Assembly (NCBI GenBank): GCA_023954135.1
Contig: JAMLIN010000028.1
Span: 1-54,854, forward strand
Length of the DNA stretch: 54,854 nucleotides
Direction of reading: 5' to 3'
Source: Burkholderiaceae bacterium
GTDB lineage: Bacteria; Pseudomonadota; Gammaproteobacteria; Burkholderiales; Burkholderiaceae_E
Shown: positions 1 through 10,233 of the stretch, in pieces
Position numbering within the stretch: position 1 is the first letter of the stretch
Layout of the letters: each line of letters starts with the position of its first letter
Translations under genes and position numbers: made by a program
Notes under the pieces: generated by a model
Told to the model about the DNA's origin: nothing
Seen by the model: only the letters and a program-made list of their open reading frames with translations
The model's database searches: none

Positions 1-324
1 GCCGGCCTCGATCGAGAGCGCCATCAGCTGGTGGTAGGCCGGGTGGAACTCGACTTCGTCGATGCGCCGGCCGACCCGGTCGAAGGCGCGCAGCCGCGGG
101 ATGTCGGCGTTGGCCTGCTCGCCCCACTGCTGCACTTCGGCGCTGCCGACGCGCTCGCCGAATGCGGCGAGTCGCTCCCGGTGAGCGGGATCGACCCGCG
201 GCGCGGCGAGTGTCGCGAGCAGGCGGTCGCCGGTGTAGAGGTTCGCCCCCACGAGCGCGTCGGGCTGGTTCTCCACCTCATGGGTGGCCAGCGTCGTGCG
301 GGGGCGATGGGAATCGATGGACAT
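1..324 (-). CDS. AidB-type acyl-CoA dehydrogenase, N-terminal part (cut by window edge)
   Basis: Only the first 108 codons are present; the frame is open to the left edge. The start is ATG at 324, with a GAGGAGG ribosome site six bases upstream. The N-terminus contains THEVENQP and, near the cut, GRRIDEVEFHPAYHQLM. These closely parallel the start of E. coli AidB (THTVFNQP, RRLDDVRFHPAWHLLM), a FAD-dependent acyl-CoA dehydrogenase relative linked to the alkylation response. The catalytic and FAD-binding parts are outside the window, so it could equally be an isovaleryl-CoA-dehydrogenase-like enzyme. It lies 55 bp downstream of dnaJ on the same strand; a short GGGGCC/GGCCCC dyad sits between them without a T tract. 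Confidence 0.8.
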   Translation of the reverse strand, partial: MSIDSHRPRTTLATHEVENQPDALVGANLYTGDRLLATLAAPRVDPAHRERLAAFGERVGSAEVQQWGEQANADIPRLRAFDRVGRRIDEVEFHPAYHQLMALSIEAG

Positions 325-379
325 GGCGAGCCTCCTCGGGGCCGGTGCACGGGCCCCGTCGAAGCTGCGCCAGGGCCCG

Positions 380-1501
380 CTACTGGAAGAAATCCTTGAC
401 CCGATCCATCCAGCCCTTGGTCTGCGGGCTGTGCTTCGGATCGGTGAGGGTCGCGTCGAATTCGCGCAGCATGGCCTTCTGCTTCTCGCTCAGGCGCACC
501 GGGGTCTCGACGGCGACGTGCGCGTAGAGATCGCCCGGGTAAGCCGAACGCAGGCCCTTGATTCCCTTGCCGCGCAGCCGGAAGGTCTTGCCGGTCTGGG
601 TGCCTTCGGGCAACTCGATCTCGGCCCGCCCGGTCAGGGTGGGCACCTGCACTTTACCGCCGAGCGCGGCAGTTGTCATCGAGATGGGGATCTCGCAGTG
701 GAGATCGTCGCCATCGCGCTGGAACACCGAGTGCTCCCTGATCCGGATCTCGACGAAGAGATCCCCGGGCGGTCCGCCGTTGACGCCCGGCTCGCCATTG
801 CCGGCCGAGCGGATCCGCATGCCGTCCTCGATCCCGGCGGGGATGTTGACCTCGAGGGTCTTCTGCTTCTTGATCCGGCCCTGGCCGCTGCAGGCGGTGC
901 AGGGCTCGGGGATGACCTTGCCGCTGCCGTGGCAGGTCGGGCAGGTCTGCTGGATCGAGAAGAAACCCTGCTGGACACGGACGCTGCCCTGGCCATTGCA
1001 GGAATGGCAGGTCTTGGGCTGGGTGCCCGGCTTCGCGCCCGAGCCCTTGCAGGTGGTGCAGCGTTCCCAGGACGGTACCCGGATCTCGGTGGTGTGGCCG
1101 TTGGCGGCCTCCTCGAGCGAGATCTCCATCGCGTAGCGCAGGTCGGCGCCCCGGTAGACATTGCTGCGCCCGCCGCCGGCGCGCCCGGCGCCGAAGATGT
1201 CCCCGAAGATGTCCCCGAACACATCCGAGAAGCCGCCGGCCCCGCCGCCGCCGCCCGGAAAGCCGCCGGCGTTGGGATCGACCCCGGCATGGCCGAAGCG
1301 GTCGTAGGCCTCGCGCTTGGCCGGCTCGGACAGGATCTCGTAGGCCTCCTTGGCCTCCTTGAACTTGGCCTCGGCCGACTTGTCGTTCGGATTGCGATCG
1401 GGATGGAACTTCATCGCGAGCTTCCGATAGGCCTTCTTCAGGTCGTCGGCGGTCGCGTTCTTCGGCACCCCGAGCACATCGTACAGATCACGCTTGGCCA
1501 T
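380..1501 (-). CDS. dnaJ: Chaperone DnaJ (Hsp40)
   Basis: Full-length type I J-protein of 373 residues, the usual length. The J domain occupies about residues 1-70 with the HPD tripeptide at 33-35. A Gly/Phe-rich linker follows, then four CxxCxGxG zinc motifs ([32 protein letters not shown]) at roughly residues 140-210, and the C-terminal substrate-binding domain. It delivers unfolded clients to DnaK and stimulates DnaK ATP hydrolysis through HPD. It is the third gene of grpE-dnaK-dnaJ, 131 bp after dnaK with no terminator visible between, so it is probably co-transcribed from the sigma-32-type promoters upstream. The ribosome site is weak (GGGGCGGG). Confidence 0.98.
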   Translation of the reverse strand: MAKRDLYDVLGVPKNATADDLKKAYRKLAMKFHPDRNPNDKSAEAKFKEAKEAYEILSEPAKREAYDRFGHAGVDPNAGGFPGGGGGAGGFSDVFGDIFGDIFGAGRAGGGRSNVYRGADLRYAMEISLEEAANGHTTEIRVPSWERCTTCKGSGAKPGTQPKTCHSCNGQGSVRVQQGFFSIQQTCPTCHGSGKVIPEPCTACSGQGRIKKQKTLEVNIPAGIEDGMRIRSAGNGEPGVNGGPPGDLFVEIRIREHSVFQRDGDDLHCEIPISMTTAALGGKVQVPTLTGRAEIELPEGTQTGKTFRLRGKGIKGLRSAYPGDLYAHVAVETPVRLSEKQKAMLREFDATLTDPKHSPQTKGWMDRVKDFFQ

Positions 1502-1632
1502 CGGCCCGCCCCAGCAATCCGGTCATCACATCATCTCGTCGAAAGCGGCAACGACCGGCGCCTCGCGACGCCGGCCGTCCGCCGGTTGAGGGCCCGGCGG
1601 CATCGCGCCCCCGGGCCTGTCGGTCATGCCGT

Positions 1633-3564
<1,932 letters not shown>

Positions 3565-3617
3565 GTGTGGTTCTTCCTGAATTCGTGAAAATATTGTGCC
3601 GTTCGGCCCTGAGGCCA

Positions 3618-3646
3618 AGATGGGGCGCGATCCGCCCCGATTCAAG
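3618..3646 (-). promoter_or_regulatory. Sigma-32-type heat-shock promoter for dnaK-dnaJ
   Basis: On the reverse strand CTTGAA (3641-3646) is followed after 15 bases by CCCCATCT (3618-3625), a close match to the RpoH consensus CTTGAA-N13-17-CCCCATnT. The -35 box lies immediately after the grpE stop codon. The spacer contains a perfect dyad GGGGCG-gatcg-CGCCCC that overlaps the -10 box. The expected transcript start is about 45-50 bases before the dnaK ATG. Confidence 0.8.
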
Positions 3647-3648
3647 CG

Positions 3649-4374
3649 CTATCCCTGCGCCACCGTGACGAGCGCCGGTCGCAGGACCCGGTCGTTGATC
3701 AGGTAGCCCTTCTGGAGCACGGTGGCGACGTGATTGGCCGGGGTCGGCGGATTCGTGGCGTCGGCCGGAACCATCGAGATCGCCTGGTGATGATTGGGAT
3801 CGAACTTCTGGCCCGCCGGGTCGATGCCGACCAGCTGATTCTTCTCGAATGCGGAAACCATCAGCCGAAGGGTCGCCTCGACGCCTTCGCGCAGGCTCTC
3901 GACGCTCGGCGCCTCGACCTTCAGCGCCAACTCCAGGCTGTCGATCACCGGCAGCAGCGACTCGGCGAAGGATTCATTGGCGAACTTGCGCGCCTTCAGG
4001 ATCTCCTCCTGGGTGCGCCGGCGCAGGTTCTCGGTCTCGGCGAGCGTGCGCAGGAGCTGCTCGTGGTTCGCAGCGGCCTTCGCCTCGGCGGCGGCCAGCT
4101 CGGCCCTCAGGGCCTCCAGCTCGCCCTGGTCAGCCGCAGCGGCGGGAGCGGCATCGGCCGGGGCGCGCTCCGCCCGCCCGGCGGACGCGGGCGACGCGCC
4201 TGCCGATCCGAAACCTGGGCCCTGCTCCGGTCGGGGAGTCGCCCCGCCATGAGCCGGGCCGGCCGCCGGCCCCGGGGTCGGCCCGGTCGCCGGTCGGGGA
4301 TTCGTTCCGACGCTTTCGGGAGCATGGGGGGAGACGTAGGGTTCGGGTCGGTCGTTTTCCGGGCCTTGCATCAT
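3649..4374 (-). CDS. grpE: Nucleotide exchange factor GrpE
   Basis: 241 residues, longer than E. coli GrpE (197) because of a low-complexity Pro/Gly/Ala-rich N-terminus of about 75 residues. A long coiled coil follows (roughly residues 80-135, with [11 protein letters not shown]), then the C-terminal beta-domain ([34 protein letters not shown]). It releases ADP from DnaK and acts as a dimer in the cytoplasm. Two ATG codons are adjacent (4374 and 4371); either could start translation. It is the first gene of the chaperone unit, 86 bp after hemH, with a sigma-32-like promoter overlapping the hemH stop codon. The N-terminal extension is the only unusual part. Confidence 0.97.
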   Translation of the reverse strand: MMQGPENDRPEPYVSPHAPESVGTNPRPATGPTPGPAAGPAHGGATPRPEQGPGFGSAGASPASAGRAERAPADAAPAAAADQGELEALRAELAAAEAKAAANHEQLLRTLAETENLRRRTQEEILKARKFANESFAESLLPVIDSLELALKVEAPSVESLREGVEATLRLMVSAFEKNQLVGIDPAGQKFDPNHHQAISMVPADATNPPTPANHVATVLQKGYLINDRVLRPALVTVAQG

Positions 4375-4438
4375 GTCGATCGTCTGGCTCTCTGGATTGG
4401 CAAGCTGAATCAGTTAGTTAGCGAAACCTGCTGAGCAA

Positions 4439-4465
4439 TGTCGGGGCGTCGGCCCGGATTTCAAG
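4439..4465 (-). promoter_or_regulatory. Sigma-32-like promoter for grpE
   Basis: CTTGAA (4460-4465, reverse strand) overlaps the hemH stop codon TGA. After 13 bases it is followed by CCCCGACA (4439-4446). The -35 element is perfect and the -10 element is a partial match to CCCCATnT. It would start transcription about 60 bases before grpE. Confidence 0.6.
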
Positions 4466-5552
4466 CCGCCGGGGCGCCCGATCGGCTGGCAGCGCCGACG
4501 GCGGCCTCGTCAGGACGTCGGCAGGGCCAGCCGGCGAGATGGAGGGCGACCAGGGAAGCCAGCGCCCGGACGAATCCGGGATCTCCGTTGGGGCAATCGA
4601 GGTAGCGCAGGCGCCGGCCGCCGGCGGCGAGGAAGGAGTCTCGGCCCTCGATCGCGATTTCCTCGAGCGTCTCGAGACAGTCGGCGACGAAGCCCGGACA
4701 GGTGACGTCGACCTCGGTGACGCCGCGGCGGGCCAGGGCGACCAGGCTCGCATCGGTGGCCGGCTCGAGCCACTTCGCCCGCCCGAAGCGCGACTGGAAG
4801 GCCAGGCTCCATTCTCCGTCGGCGAGCCCGAGGCGTCGGGCCAGCAATCCCGCGGTCAGCTCGGCTTCGCGCCGGTAGGGATCGCCGAGGCGGACGGCCC
4901 GCTCGGGCAGGCCATGGAAGCTCATCAGCAGGTGGCCGGGTCGGCCCTCCGCCATCCAGCGGCCCTCGATCCGGGCGGCGAGCGCGTCGATGCAGGCCGC
5001 ATCGTCGGGGAAGCTGCGGATCGTGCGCACTTCCGGCTGGTCGCGCCAGCGCGCGAGCTCGGCGAAGACCGCATCGCAGGCGGTGGCGGTGGTGGTGCCG
5101 CTGTACTGGGGATACATCGGCAGGAGCAGCAGCCGCCCCACCCCGGATTCGCGCATCGTCCGCAGCACGGAGGGAATCGAGGGCGTGCCGTAGCGCATCG
5201 CGAAGGCGACCTCGACATCGAAGCCCTGCTCGCCGAGCAGGCCCCGCAGCAGGCTCGCCTGCAATCGGGTGTTGACGAGCAGCGGCGAGCCCTGGTCGGT
5301 CCAGATCTGGCGGTACTTCCGCGCCGAGCGGGCCGGGCGGAACGGCAGGATCACCCCGCGCAGGACCGGCTGCCAGAGCACCGCGGGAATCTCGACCACC
5401 CGGGGATCGGACAGGAACTCGGCGAGATAGCGGCGCACCGCCGAGGGCTCCGGCGCATCAGGGGTGCCGAGCTGCGCCAGCAGCACCCCGCAGCGCGGGA
5501 AGTCGGACGGGGGAAGCGCAGGGGGCTGTTCCGGCCGCTCGAGGCGGCTCAT
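4461..5552 (-). CDS. hemH: Ferrochelatase
   Basis: 363 residues. It inserts ferrous iron into protoporphyrin IX, the last step of heme b synthesis. The N-terminal [13 protein letters not shown] segment, [13 protein letters not shown], the catalytic-histidine motif SFHGLPER (His213) and [17 protein letters not shown] are all diagnostic. Its ATG overlaps the hrcA stop as ATGA, implying translational coupling to hrcA. This position between hrcA and grpE is the standard arrangement in Burkholderiales. No N-terminal membrane segment is seen, as expected for a cytoplasmic or membrane-associated bacterial enzyme. Confidence 0.97.
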   Translation of the reverse strand: MSRLERPEQPPALPPSDFPRCGVLLAQLGTPDAPEPSAVRRYLAEFLSDPRVVEIPAVLWQPVLRGVILPFRPARSARKYRQIWTDQGSPLLVNTRLQASLLRGLLGEQGFDVEVAFAMRYGTPSIPSVLRTMRESGVGRLLLLPMYPQYSGTTTATACDAVFAELARWRDQPEVRTIRSFPDDAACIDALAARIEGRWMAEGRPGHLLMSFHGLPERAVRLGDPYRREAELTAGLLARRLGLADGEWSLAFQSRFGRAKWLEPATDASLVALARRGVTEVDVTCPGFVADCLETLEEIAIEGRDSFLAAGGRRLRYLDCPNGDPGFVRALASLVALHLAGWPCRRPDEAAVGAASRSGAPAA

Positions 5553-6607
5553 GAGGAGCCGCTGCCGTGGGAGGGGCCGCCGTGCGCGGAACTCAGGGCG
5601 CTCGACATCAGCCGGGCCGTGATGTCGACGATCGGGATCACCCGGTCATAGGCCATGCGGGTCGGGCCGACCACGCCGAGGGTGCCCACGACCCGGCCAT
5701 CGGCCTCGTAGGGAGCGACCACGATGCTCAGCTCCTCCATGGGAACCAGCTCGGACTCCCCCCCGATGAAGATCTTGACCCCGTCGGCGCGGTTCGAGGC
5801 CTCTAGCAGTCGCGCCAGGCGCGACTTCTGCTCGAAGAGGTCGAACAGCCCGCGCAGCCGGGACATGTCCTGGGCGAGATCGGAGATGTCGAGCAGGTTG
5901 CGCTCGCCGCTGATGACCACCGGGTCGGATTCCTCCGACAGGGCGGCATCGCTCGCCTCGACCGCCTCGCGCATCAGGCCGGCGATCTCGCCGCGCAGCT
6001 CGAGCAGCTCCGACTTGAGGCGCTCGCGAATCTCGTTGAAATGCAGCCCGGCGTAGTTGCGGTTGATGTAGTTGGCGGCCTCGAGGAGCTCGTCGTGGGA
6101 GAAGGCCCGGTCGGACTGGATGATCCGGTTCTGCACGTCGCCCTCGGGCGTGACGATGATCAGCAGGTAGCGATGCTCGGACAGCCTCATGAACTCGAGC
6201 TGGCGAAACACCGATGAGCGTCGCGGCGTGCGGACCACGCCGGCGAAGTGCGACAGGTTCGAGAGCAGGGACGCCGCCGAGCTCATGAGCCGCGCCGGAT
6301 CGTCGATCCGAAGCTTGCCGGAGAAGGCCGAGGCCTGGGCCGGGTCGAGCGGCTCGATCTTGAGCAGGGTGTCGACGAAGAAGCGATAGCCCGCCGGCGT
6401 TGGCACCCGCCCGGCCGACGTATGCGGACTGGCGATCAGGCCGAGCTCCTCGAGGTCGGCCATCACGTTGCGGATCGTGGCCGGCGAGAGGTCGAGCCCG
6501 GAGTGCCGGGCCAGGGTCCGCGACCCGACCGGCTGGCCGTCGGCGATATGGCGTTCGACCAGCGATTTGAGCAGGGTTTGGGCGCGGCGATCCAGCATGT
6601 CGCTCAT
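5549..6607 (-). CDS. hrcA: Heat-inducible transcription repressor HrcA
   Basis: About 352 residues. An N-terminal winged helix has the hallmark [17 protein letters not shown] and [24 protein letters not shown]-like domain and the C-terminal regions ([34 protein letters not shown]) follow. HrcA represses heat-shock operons by binding the CIRCE element. No CIRCE copy (TTAGCACTC-N9-GAGTGCTAA) is seen in the window; its target may be groESL elsewhere. Start codons at 6625, 6607 and 6598 are possible; none has a strong ribosome site, and the family usually begins with MLDxRAxxLL, which corresponds to 6598. It follows the antiporter gene by about 45 bp on the same strand. Confidence 0.95.
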   Translation of the reverse strand: MSDMLDRRAQTLLKSLVERHIADGQPVGSRTLARHSGLDLSPATIRNVMADLEELGLIASPHTSAGRVPTPAGYRFFVDTLLKIEPLDPAQASAFSGKLRIDDPARLMSSAASLLSNLSHFAGVVRTPRRSSVFRQLEFMRLSEHRYLLIIVTPEGDVQNRIIQSDRAFSHDELLEAANYINRNYAGLHFNEIRERLKSELLELRGEIAGLMREAVEASDAALSEESDPVVISGERNLLDISDLAQDMSRLRGLFDLFEQKSRLARLLEASNRADGVKIFIGGESELVPMEELSIVVAPYEADGRVVGTLGVVGPTRMAYDRVIPIVDITARLMSSALSSAHGGPSHGSGSS

Positions 6608-6652
6608 TGTCCACAATGCCGGCATGAACGCGCAAGCCAGGCGACTTGCGGT

Positions 6653-8593
6653 TCAGGCCGCGGCCGGTCCGTCACCGGACGCCCCTTCCCGGGTATCGCC
6701 ATCCCCTGCCCCCGGTCGCCCCTCGTGGGCGGAATGGCCGCGCAGCGACTCCGCCGCCGACTTGCGCGGCGCCGCTGCCCCTGCCGGCGGGCTGGCGGCG
6801 CGCCGCTGCGATCCCTCGGCATCGAGGGTCGCATGCGGGATCAGCGACAGGAGCTGCCAGCCCGGTCGCAGCACCGGACGGCCTTCGGCCACGAAGGGCC
6901 GCAGCCGGCCGCGCCCATCGATGCCGAGCAGGGGAATGAACTCCCCGGGCAACGAGTCCCGGTATTCCCTGAAGCCGAAGCTCTCGGTCATCCGGGTGAG
7001 CCGGAACTCGGCACCTTCGGCCACCAGCCGGGCCCAGTCGCCATAGGTGAAATCGGGCCCGAACAGCTGCGGCACCCGCAGGCTGCCGGCGAGCTCCTTC
7101 ATGTGCTTGCCGCGCTCCTCGTCCGTCTGCATCGCGAACACCGAATCGGCGCCCAGGTCCGGCCGGAAATGCAGCGCGGCAAGGATGTTCTGGTCGCGCT
7201 GCGGCGACATGCCGAACAGGTAGCCGATGCTGCCGTAGTCGATGTGGCCCTCGGCGTGGTCGGAGACGATCCTGCCGAAGTAGGCGTCGAACCCCGCCAT
7301 CCGCGCGCGGCGCACCTCGGTCCAGTCCGTATCGGCCAGCAGCACGCCGTAGCCTGCGCTCCTCAACTTGCCCGCGAACGCGCGGTTGGGTTCGCCCGCA
7401 CCGACGATGATCACGTCGCGCGGTTCGGGACTCGCCAGCTCGAGCCACCTCGCGATCCGGCCGGCGGTCGCGCTCTGCAGCACGACCGTGGCGATGATCA
7501 CCGAGAAGATCACCGGCACGACCTGCTCGGCGCCGGCCACGCCGCGTTCCTGCAGGGCCAGCGCGAACAGGGAGGCGACCGAGGCGGCGACGATGCCGCG
7601 CGGCGATATCCAGCTGATCAGCAGCTTCTCGCGCAGCGTGAGGCGGGAGAAGAACGTGCTGGCGAACACCGCGACCGGACGGATCACGAAGATCACCGCG
7701 ACCAGGAAGAAGAGCAGGCCCCAGTCGAGCTGACGGAACTCGGCGAAGTCGATCCGGGCCGCCAGCACGATGAACAGCACCGCCACCAGCAGCAAGGTCA
7801 GGCTTTCCTTGAAGTCGAAGATGTCGTCGACGTTGACCTGGCGCATGTTGGCCAGCGCCATGCCCATGACGGTGACCGCGAGCAGCCCCGCTTCGTGCGC
7901 AAACCGGTTCGCGATCGCGAAGCTCGCCAGCACGAAGGCGAGCGCGACCACGTTGCGCATGAACCAGGGCACGAGATGGCGACTCAGCACGAAGGCGAGG
8001 CCGAATGCCGCGACCAGGCCGCAGGCGAGCCCCGAAGCGACCAGCTTCGCGATCGCGAGCCAGATGGAATCGATCGACTGGGTTCGCACGAACTCCGCGA
8101 CCAGCACCGCGAGCATCGCGCCGAGCGGATCGACGACGATCCCCTCCCAGCGCAGCGTGTTGGCCACGCTCGACACGGGGCGGATCGCCCGCAGCATCGG
8201 CACCACGACGGTCGGGCCCGTCACGGAGAGGATCGCGCCGAGCAGGGCCGACACCGGCCAGGACAGCGACAGCAGGCCGTGGGCCGCGAAGGCCACGAGG
8301 ACGAAGGTGATCGCCGCGCCGAGCGTGCTCAGCCCCCAGACCGCCGGGCCGATGCCCCGCAGGTCCGACCAGCGCAGCGTCATGCTGCCCTCGAACAGGA
8401 TCACCGCGACCGACAGCGAGACGAGCGGAAAGAGCGCGTCGCCCAGCACGAGATCCGGGTCCAGCACGCCGGTCACCGGGCCGGCGACGATGCCGATCAG
8501 CAACAGGAACAGGATCGAGGGCAGCTTGAAGCGCCAGGCGAGCCAGTGGGACAGCGCCCCCAGCACGATGACGCCGGCCATCAGGATCTGCAT
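6653..8593 (-). CDS. Monovalent cation:proton antiporter (CPA family) with C-terminal Rossmann-type domain
   Basis: 646 residues. The first ~390 form a multi-helix transporter: GVIVLGALSHWLAW, the VILFEGSMTL segment, TGPTVVVPMLRAI and a WISPRGIVAASVASLFAL helix, all typical of CPA1 Na+/H+ exchangers. After it comes RDVIIVGAGEPNRAFAGKL, the start of a nucleotide-binding, TrkA-N-like fold, then a regulatory tail ending in a low-complexity Ala/Gly-rich segment. The ATG at 8593 is preferred over the GTG two codons upstream because GAGGAG lies five bases before it. It probably serves pH or K+/Na+ homeostasis in the inner membrane. It reads towards hrcA and is divergent from the universal stress gene. 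Confidence 0.88.
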   Translation of the reverse strand: MQILMAGVIVLGALSHWLAWRFKLPSILFLLLIGIVAGPVTGVLDPDLVLGDALFPLVSLSVAVILFEGSMTLRWSDLRGIGPAVWGLSTLGAAITFVLVAFAAHGLLSLSWPVSALLGAILSVTGPTVVVPMLRAIRPVSSVANTLRWEGIVVDPLGAMLAVLVAEFVRTQSIDSIWLAIAKLVASGLACGLVAAFGLAFVLSRHLVPWFMRNVVALAFVLASFAIANRFAHEAGLLAVTVMGMALANMRQVNVDDIFDFKESLTLLLVAVLFIVLAARIDFAEFRQLDWGLLFFLVAVIFVIRPVAVFASTFFSRLTLREKLLISWISPRGIVAASVASLFALALQERGVAGAEQVVPVIFSVIIATVVLQSATAGRIARWLELASPEPRDVIIVGAGEPNRAFAGKLRSAGYGVLLADTDWTEVRRARMAGFDAYFGRIVSDHAEGHIDYGSIGYLFGMSPQRDQNILAALHFRPDLGADSVFAMQTDEERGKHMKELAGSLRVPQLFGPDFTYGDWARLVAEGAEFRLTRMTESFGFREYRDSLPGEFIPLLGIDGRGRLRPFVAEGRPVLRPGWQLLSLIPHATLDAEGSQRRAASPPAGAAAPRKSAAESLRGHSAHEGRPGAGDGDTREGASGDGPAAA

Positions 8594-8628
8594 CGGCACT
8601 CCTCGTGTACGCGGGCGGAAGGTTCGGC

Positions 8629-8647
8629 GCTGCGTGTACGACGCAGC
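8629..8647. repeat. Short perfect hairpin between antiporter and usp genes
   Basis: GCTGCGT-gtacg-ACGCAGC, a 7-bp perfect stem, sits in the divergent 180-bp intergenic region. The 8-mer CGTGTACG occurs twice, at 8604-8611 and 8633-8640, 29 bp apart; the second copy overlaps the loop. This could be a regulator site or a 5' leader structure of the antiporter mRNA. A -10-like TATACT for the stress gene lies further on at 8709-8714, without a convincing -35. Confidence 0.4.
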
Positions 8648-8773
8648 CGCGCCGTCCGCTGCTACGCGATTTCACGGTCGCGGCGGCCCGCCGGCAGGGG
8701 CGCCATTCTATACTGGACCGAAGGGCGGGCCCGACGGCGACGGAATGCCCGCGACATCTCCTCGGAGCCGGAA

Positions 8774-9217
8774 ATGTATCGATCGATCCTGATTGTCAGC
8801 GATGGTTCGCCGTTGTCCGAAAAGGCGGTCAAGGCGGGCCTGCGCATGGCACGCGACTTCGGCGCGAAGGTGACCGCCCTCAATGTGCAGGCTCCCTACC
8901 AGCCGCCGATCGCCGGCGAGGTGCCGGCCGCCTTCCTGCACAATCCCACCGAGTACGACAAGCTGGTGCGCGAAGCCTCGGAGAAGATCCTCGACGCGAT
9001 CGCCGAAGCGGCCAGCGTCGCCGGCGTGTCCTGCGAGACGGTCACCGAGTTCGATCATTCGATCCACAAGGCCATCATCAGGGTCGCCAAGTCCTACCGC
9101 TGCGATCTCATCGTGATGGCATCCCACGGCCACGGCGGAATCAAGGGGCTGCTGCTCGGCAGCGAGACCACCAAGGTTCTGAATCACTGCCAGATCCCGG
9201 TGCTCGTCCATCGTTGA
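8774..9217 (+). CDS. Universal stress protein, UspA family
   Basis: 147 residues, one Usp domain. It starts MYRSILIVSDGSPLSEKAVKAG, the family's first strand with the Asp that contacts nucleotide. It ends with VMASHGHGGIKGLLLGSET and VLNHCQIPVLVHR, which carry the G-2x-G-9x-G(S/T) ATP-binding pattern. It is a small cytoplasmic protein, usually ATP-binding and dimeric, with roles in stress survival; the specific role is unknown. The upstream frame is open for a long way, but ATG at 8774 is the only start that matches the family. It is divergent from the antiporter. Confidence 0.95.
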   Translation: MYRSILIVSDGSPLSEKAVKAGLRMARDFGAKVTALNVQAPYQPPIAGEVPAAFLHNPTEYDKLVREASEKILDAIAEAASVAGVSCETVTEFDHSIHKAIIRVAKSYRCDLIVMASHGHGGIKGLLLGSETTKVLNHCQIPVLVHR

Positions 9218-9297
9218 AGTGAAGCAGCCCCCACGCTCGCTGTCGCCTCGCTCCAGCCCCGCTCGCAGGCGCATGATGGGCGTGGCGCACGCCGATA

Positions 9298-9306
9298 TGG
9301 TCTAAT
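9298..9306 (+). promoter_or_regulatory. Extended -10 promoter placing nadK ATG near +1
   Basis: TGGTCTAAT is an extended -10 element (TGn plus TCTAAT at 9301-9306). Seven bases later comes the nadK ATG (9314), about where transcription should begin. No Shine-Dalgarno sequence precedes the ATG, so the message may be leaderless. No -35 match is seen, as allowed for extended -10 promoters. Confidence 0.5.
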
Positions 9307-9313
9307 CGCGCGC

Positions 9314-10213
9314 ATGGAGCCTTCGTCCCCGTTTCGCTGCGTAGCGCTGATCGGCCGCTATCAGACAGCCGGTCTGGGCGCGACCATTTCCGCGATCGTC
9401 AGCCTGCTCTGCGACCACGGCGTGAAGGTTCTCCTCGATGCCGATACCGCCGAGTCGGTCCGCGATCCGCGCGCCACGAGCGCCGACATGGACCAGATCG
9501 GCAAGTCCGCCGACCTCGTCGTGGCGATCGGCGGCGACGGCACCATGCTCGGCGTCGCCCGCCGACTCGCGGCCGAGGGCGTGCCGCTGGTGGGCATCAA
9601 CCATGGTCGCCTCGGCTTCATCACCGACATCTCCCTCGATGCCTGGCGCGCCGCGCTCGACGCGATCCTCGAGGGCAAGTTCGCCGCCGAGGACCGCACG
9701 TTCATCACGGCGCACGCCGTGCGCGACGGCGAGACCGTCTGGTCGGACCTCGCCCTGAACGACGTCGTCGTCAGCCGTTCCTCACGCTCGGGCCTGATCG
9801 AGCTCGAGGTAGCGGTCGACGGCATCTTCATGTACAGCCAGCGTGCCGACGGCCTGATCGTCGCCACGCCCACCGGCTCGACCGCCTACGCCCTGTCGGC
9901 CAACGGCCCGATCCTGCATCCCCGGCTCGCCGGACTGGTGATGGTCCCGGTCGCGCCGCAGTCGCTGTCGAACCGGCCGATCGCCCTGCCCGACGATGTC
10001 GAGATCCGCATCCGCGTGGTCGAGGGCCGCGAACCCCGGGTGAGCTGCGACATGCAGGTCTTCAGCGACCTGCAGGTGGGCGACGACATCATCGTGCGGC
10101 GGGCGCCCTTCACGGCACGCTTCCTGCATCCGCTCGGCTACAGCTACTTCGCCACCCTGCGCAGCAAGCTGTACTGGCACGAGTTCCCGATCCTGCCCAC
10201 GAAGAATTCCTGA
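9314..10213 (+). CDS. nadK: NAD kinase
   Basis: 299 residues. It phosphorylates NAD to NADP in the cytoplasm. The signature GGDGT is at residues 73-77, NHGRLGFITD follows, and the second conserved block reads DGLIVATPTGSTAYALSANG. Full family length. It is followed after 20 bp by recN, the conserved Burkholderiales pairing, probably in one transcript. The 96 bp upstream hold an extended -10 element directly before the ATG. Confidence 0.98.
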   Translation: MEPSSPFRCVALIGRYQTAGLGATISAIVSLLCDHGVKVLLDADTAESVRDPRATSADMDQIGKSADLVVAIGGDGTMLGVARRLAAEGVPLVGINHGRLGFITDISLDAWRAALDAILEGKFAAEDRTFITAHAVRDGETVWSDLALNDVVVSRSSRSGLIELEVAVDGIFMYSQRADGLIVATPTGSTAYALSANGPILHPRLAGLVMVPVAPQSLSNRPIALPDDVEIRIRVVEGREPRVSCDMQVFSDLQVGDDIIVRRAPFTARFLHPLGYSYFATLRSKLYWHEFPILPTKNS

Positions 10214-10233
10214 ACGCGCGCGGCTCCCCCACG

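Noticed and set aside
5549-6652. A CIRCE operator for HrcA
   Set aside because: No TTAGCACTC-N9-GAGTGCTAA match was found near hrcA, grpE or dnaK; the chaperone genes have sigma-32-like promoters instead.
6248-9217. A 989-codon forward frame across hrcA and the antiporter, and similar long frames at 16232-18778 and 46594-50124
   Set aside because: They are shadows of real genes in GC-rich DNA: composition is dominated by Arg, Ala, Gly and His, no domain is recognisable, and the opposite-strand genes have clear motifs and starts.
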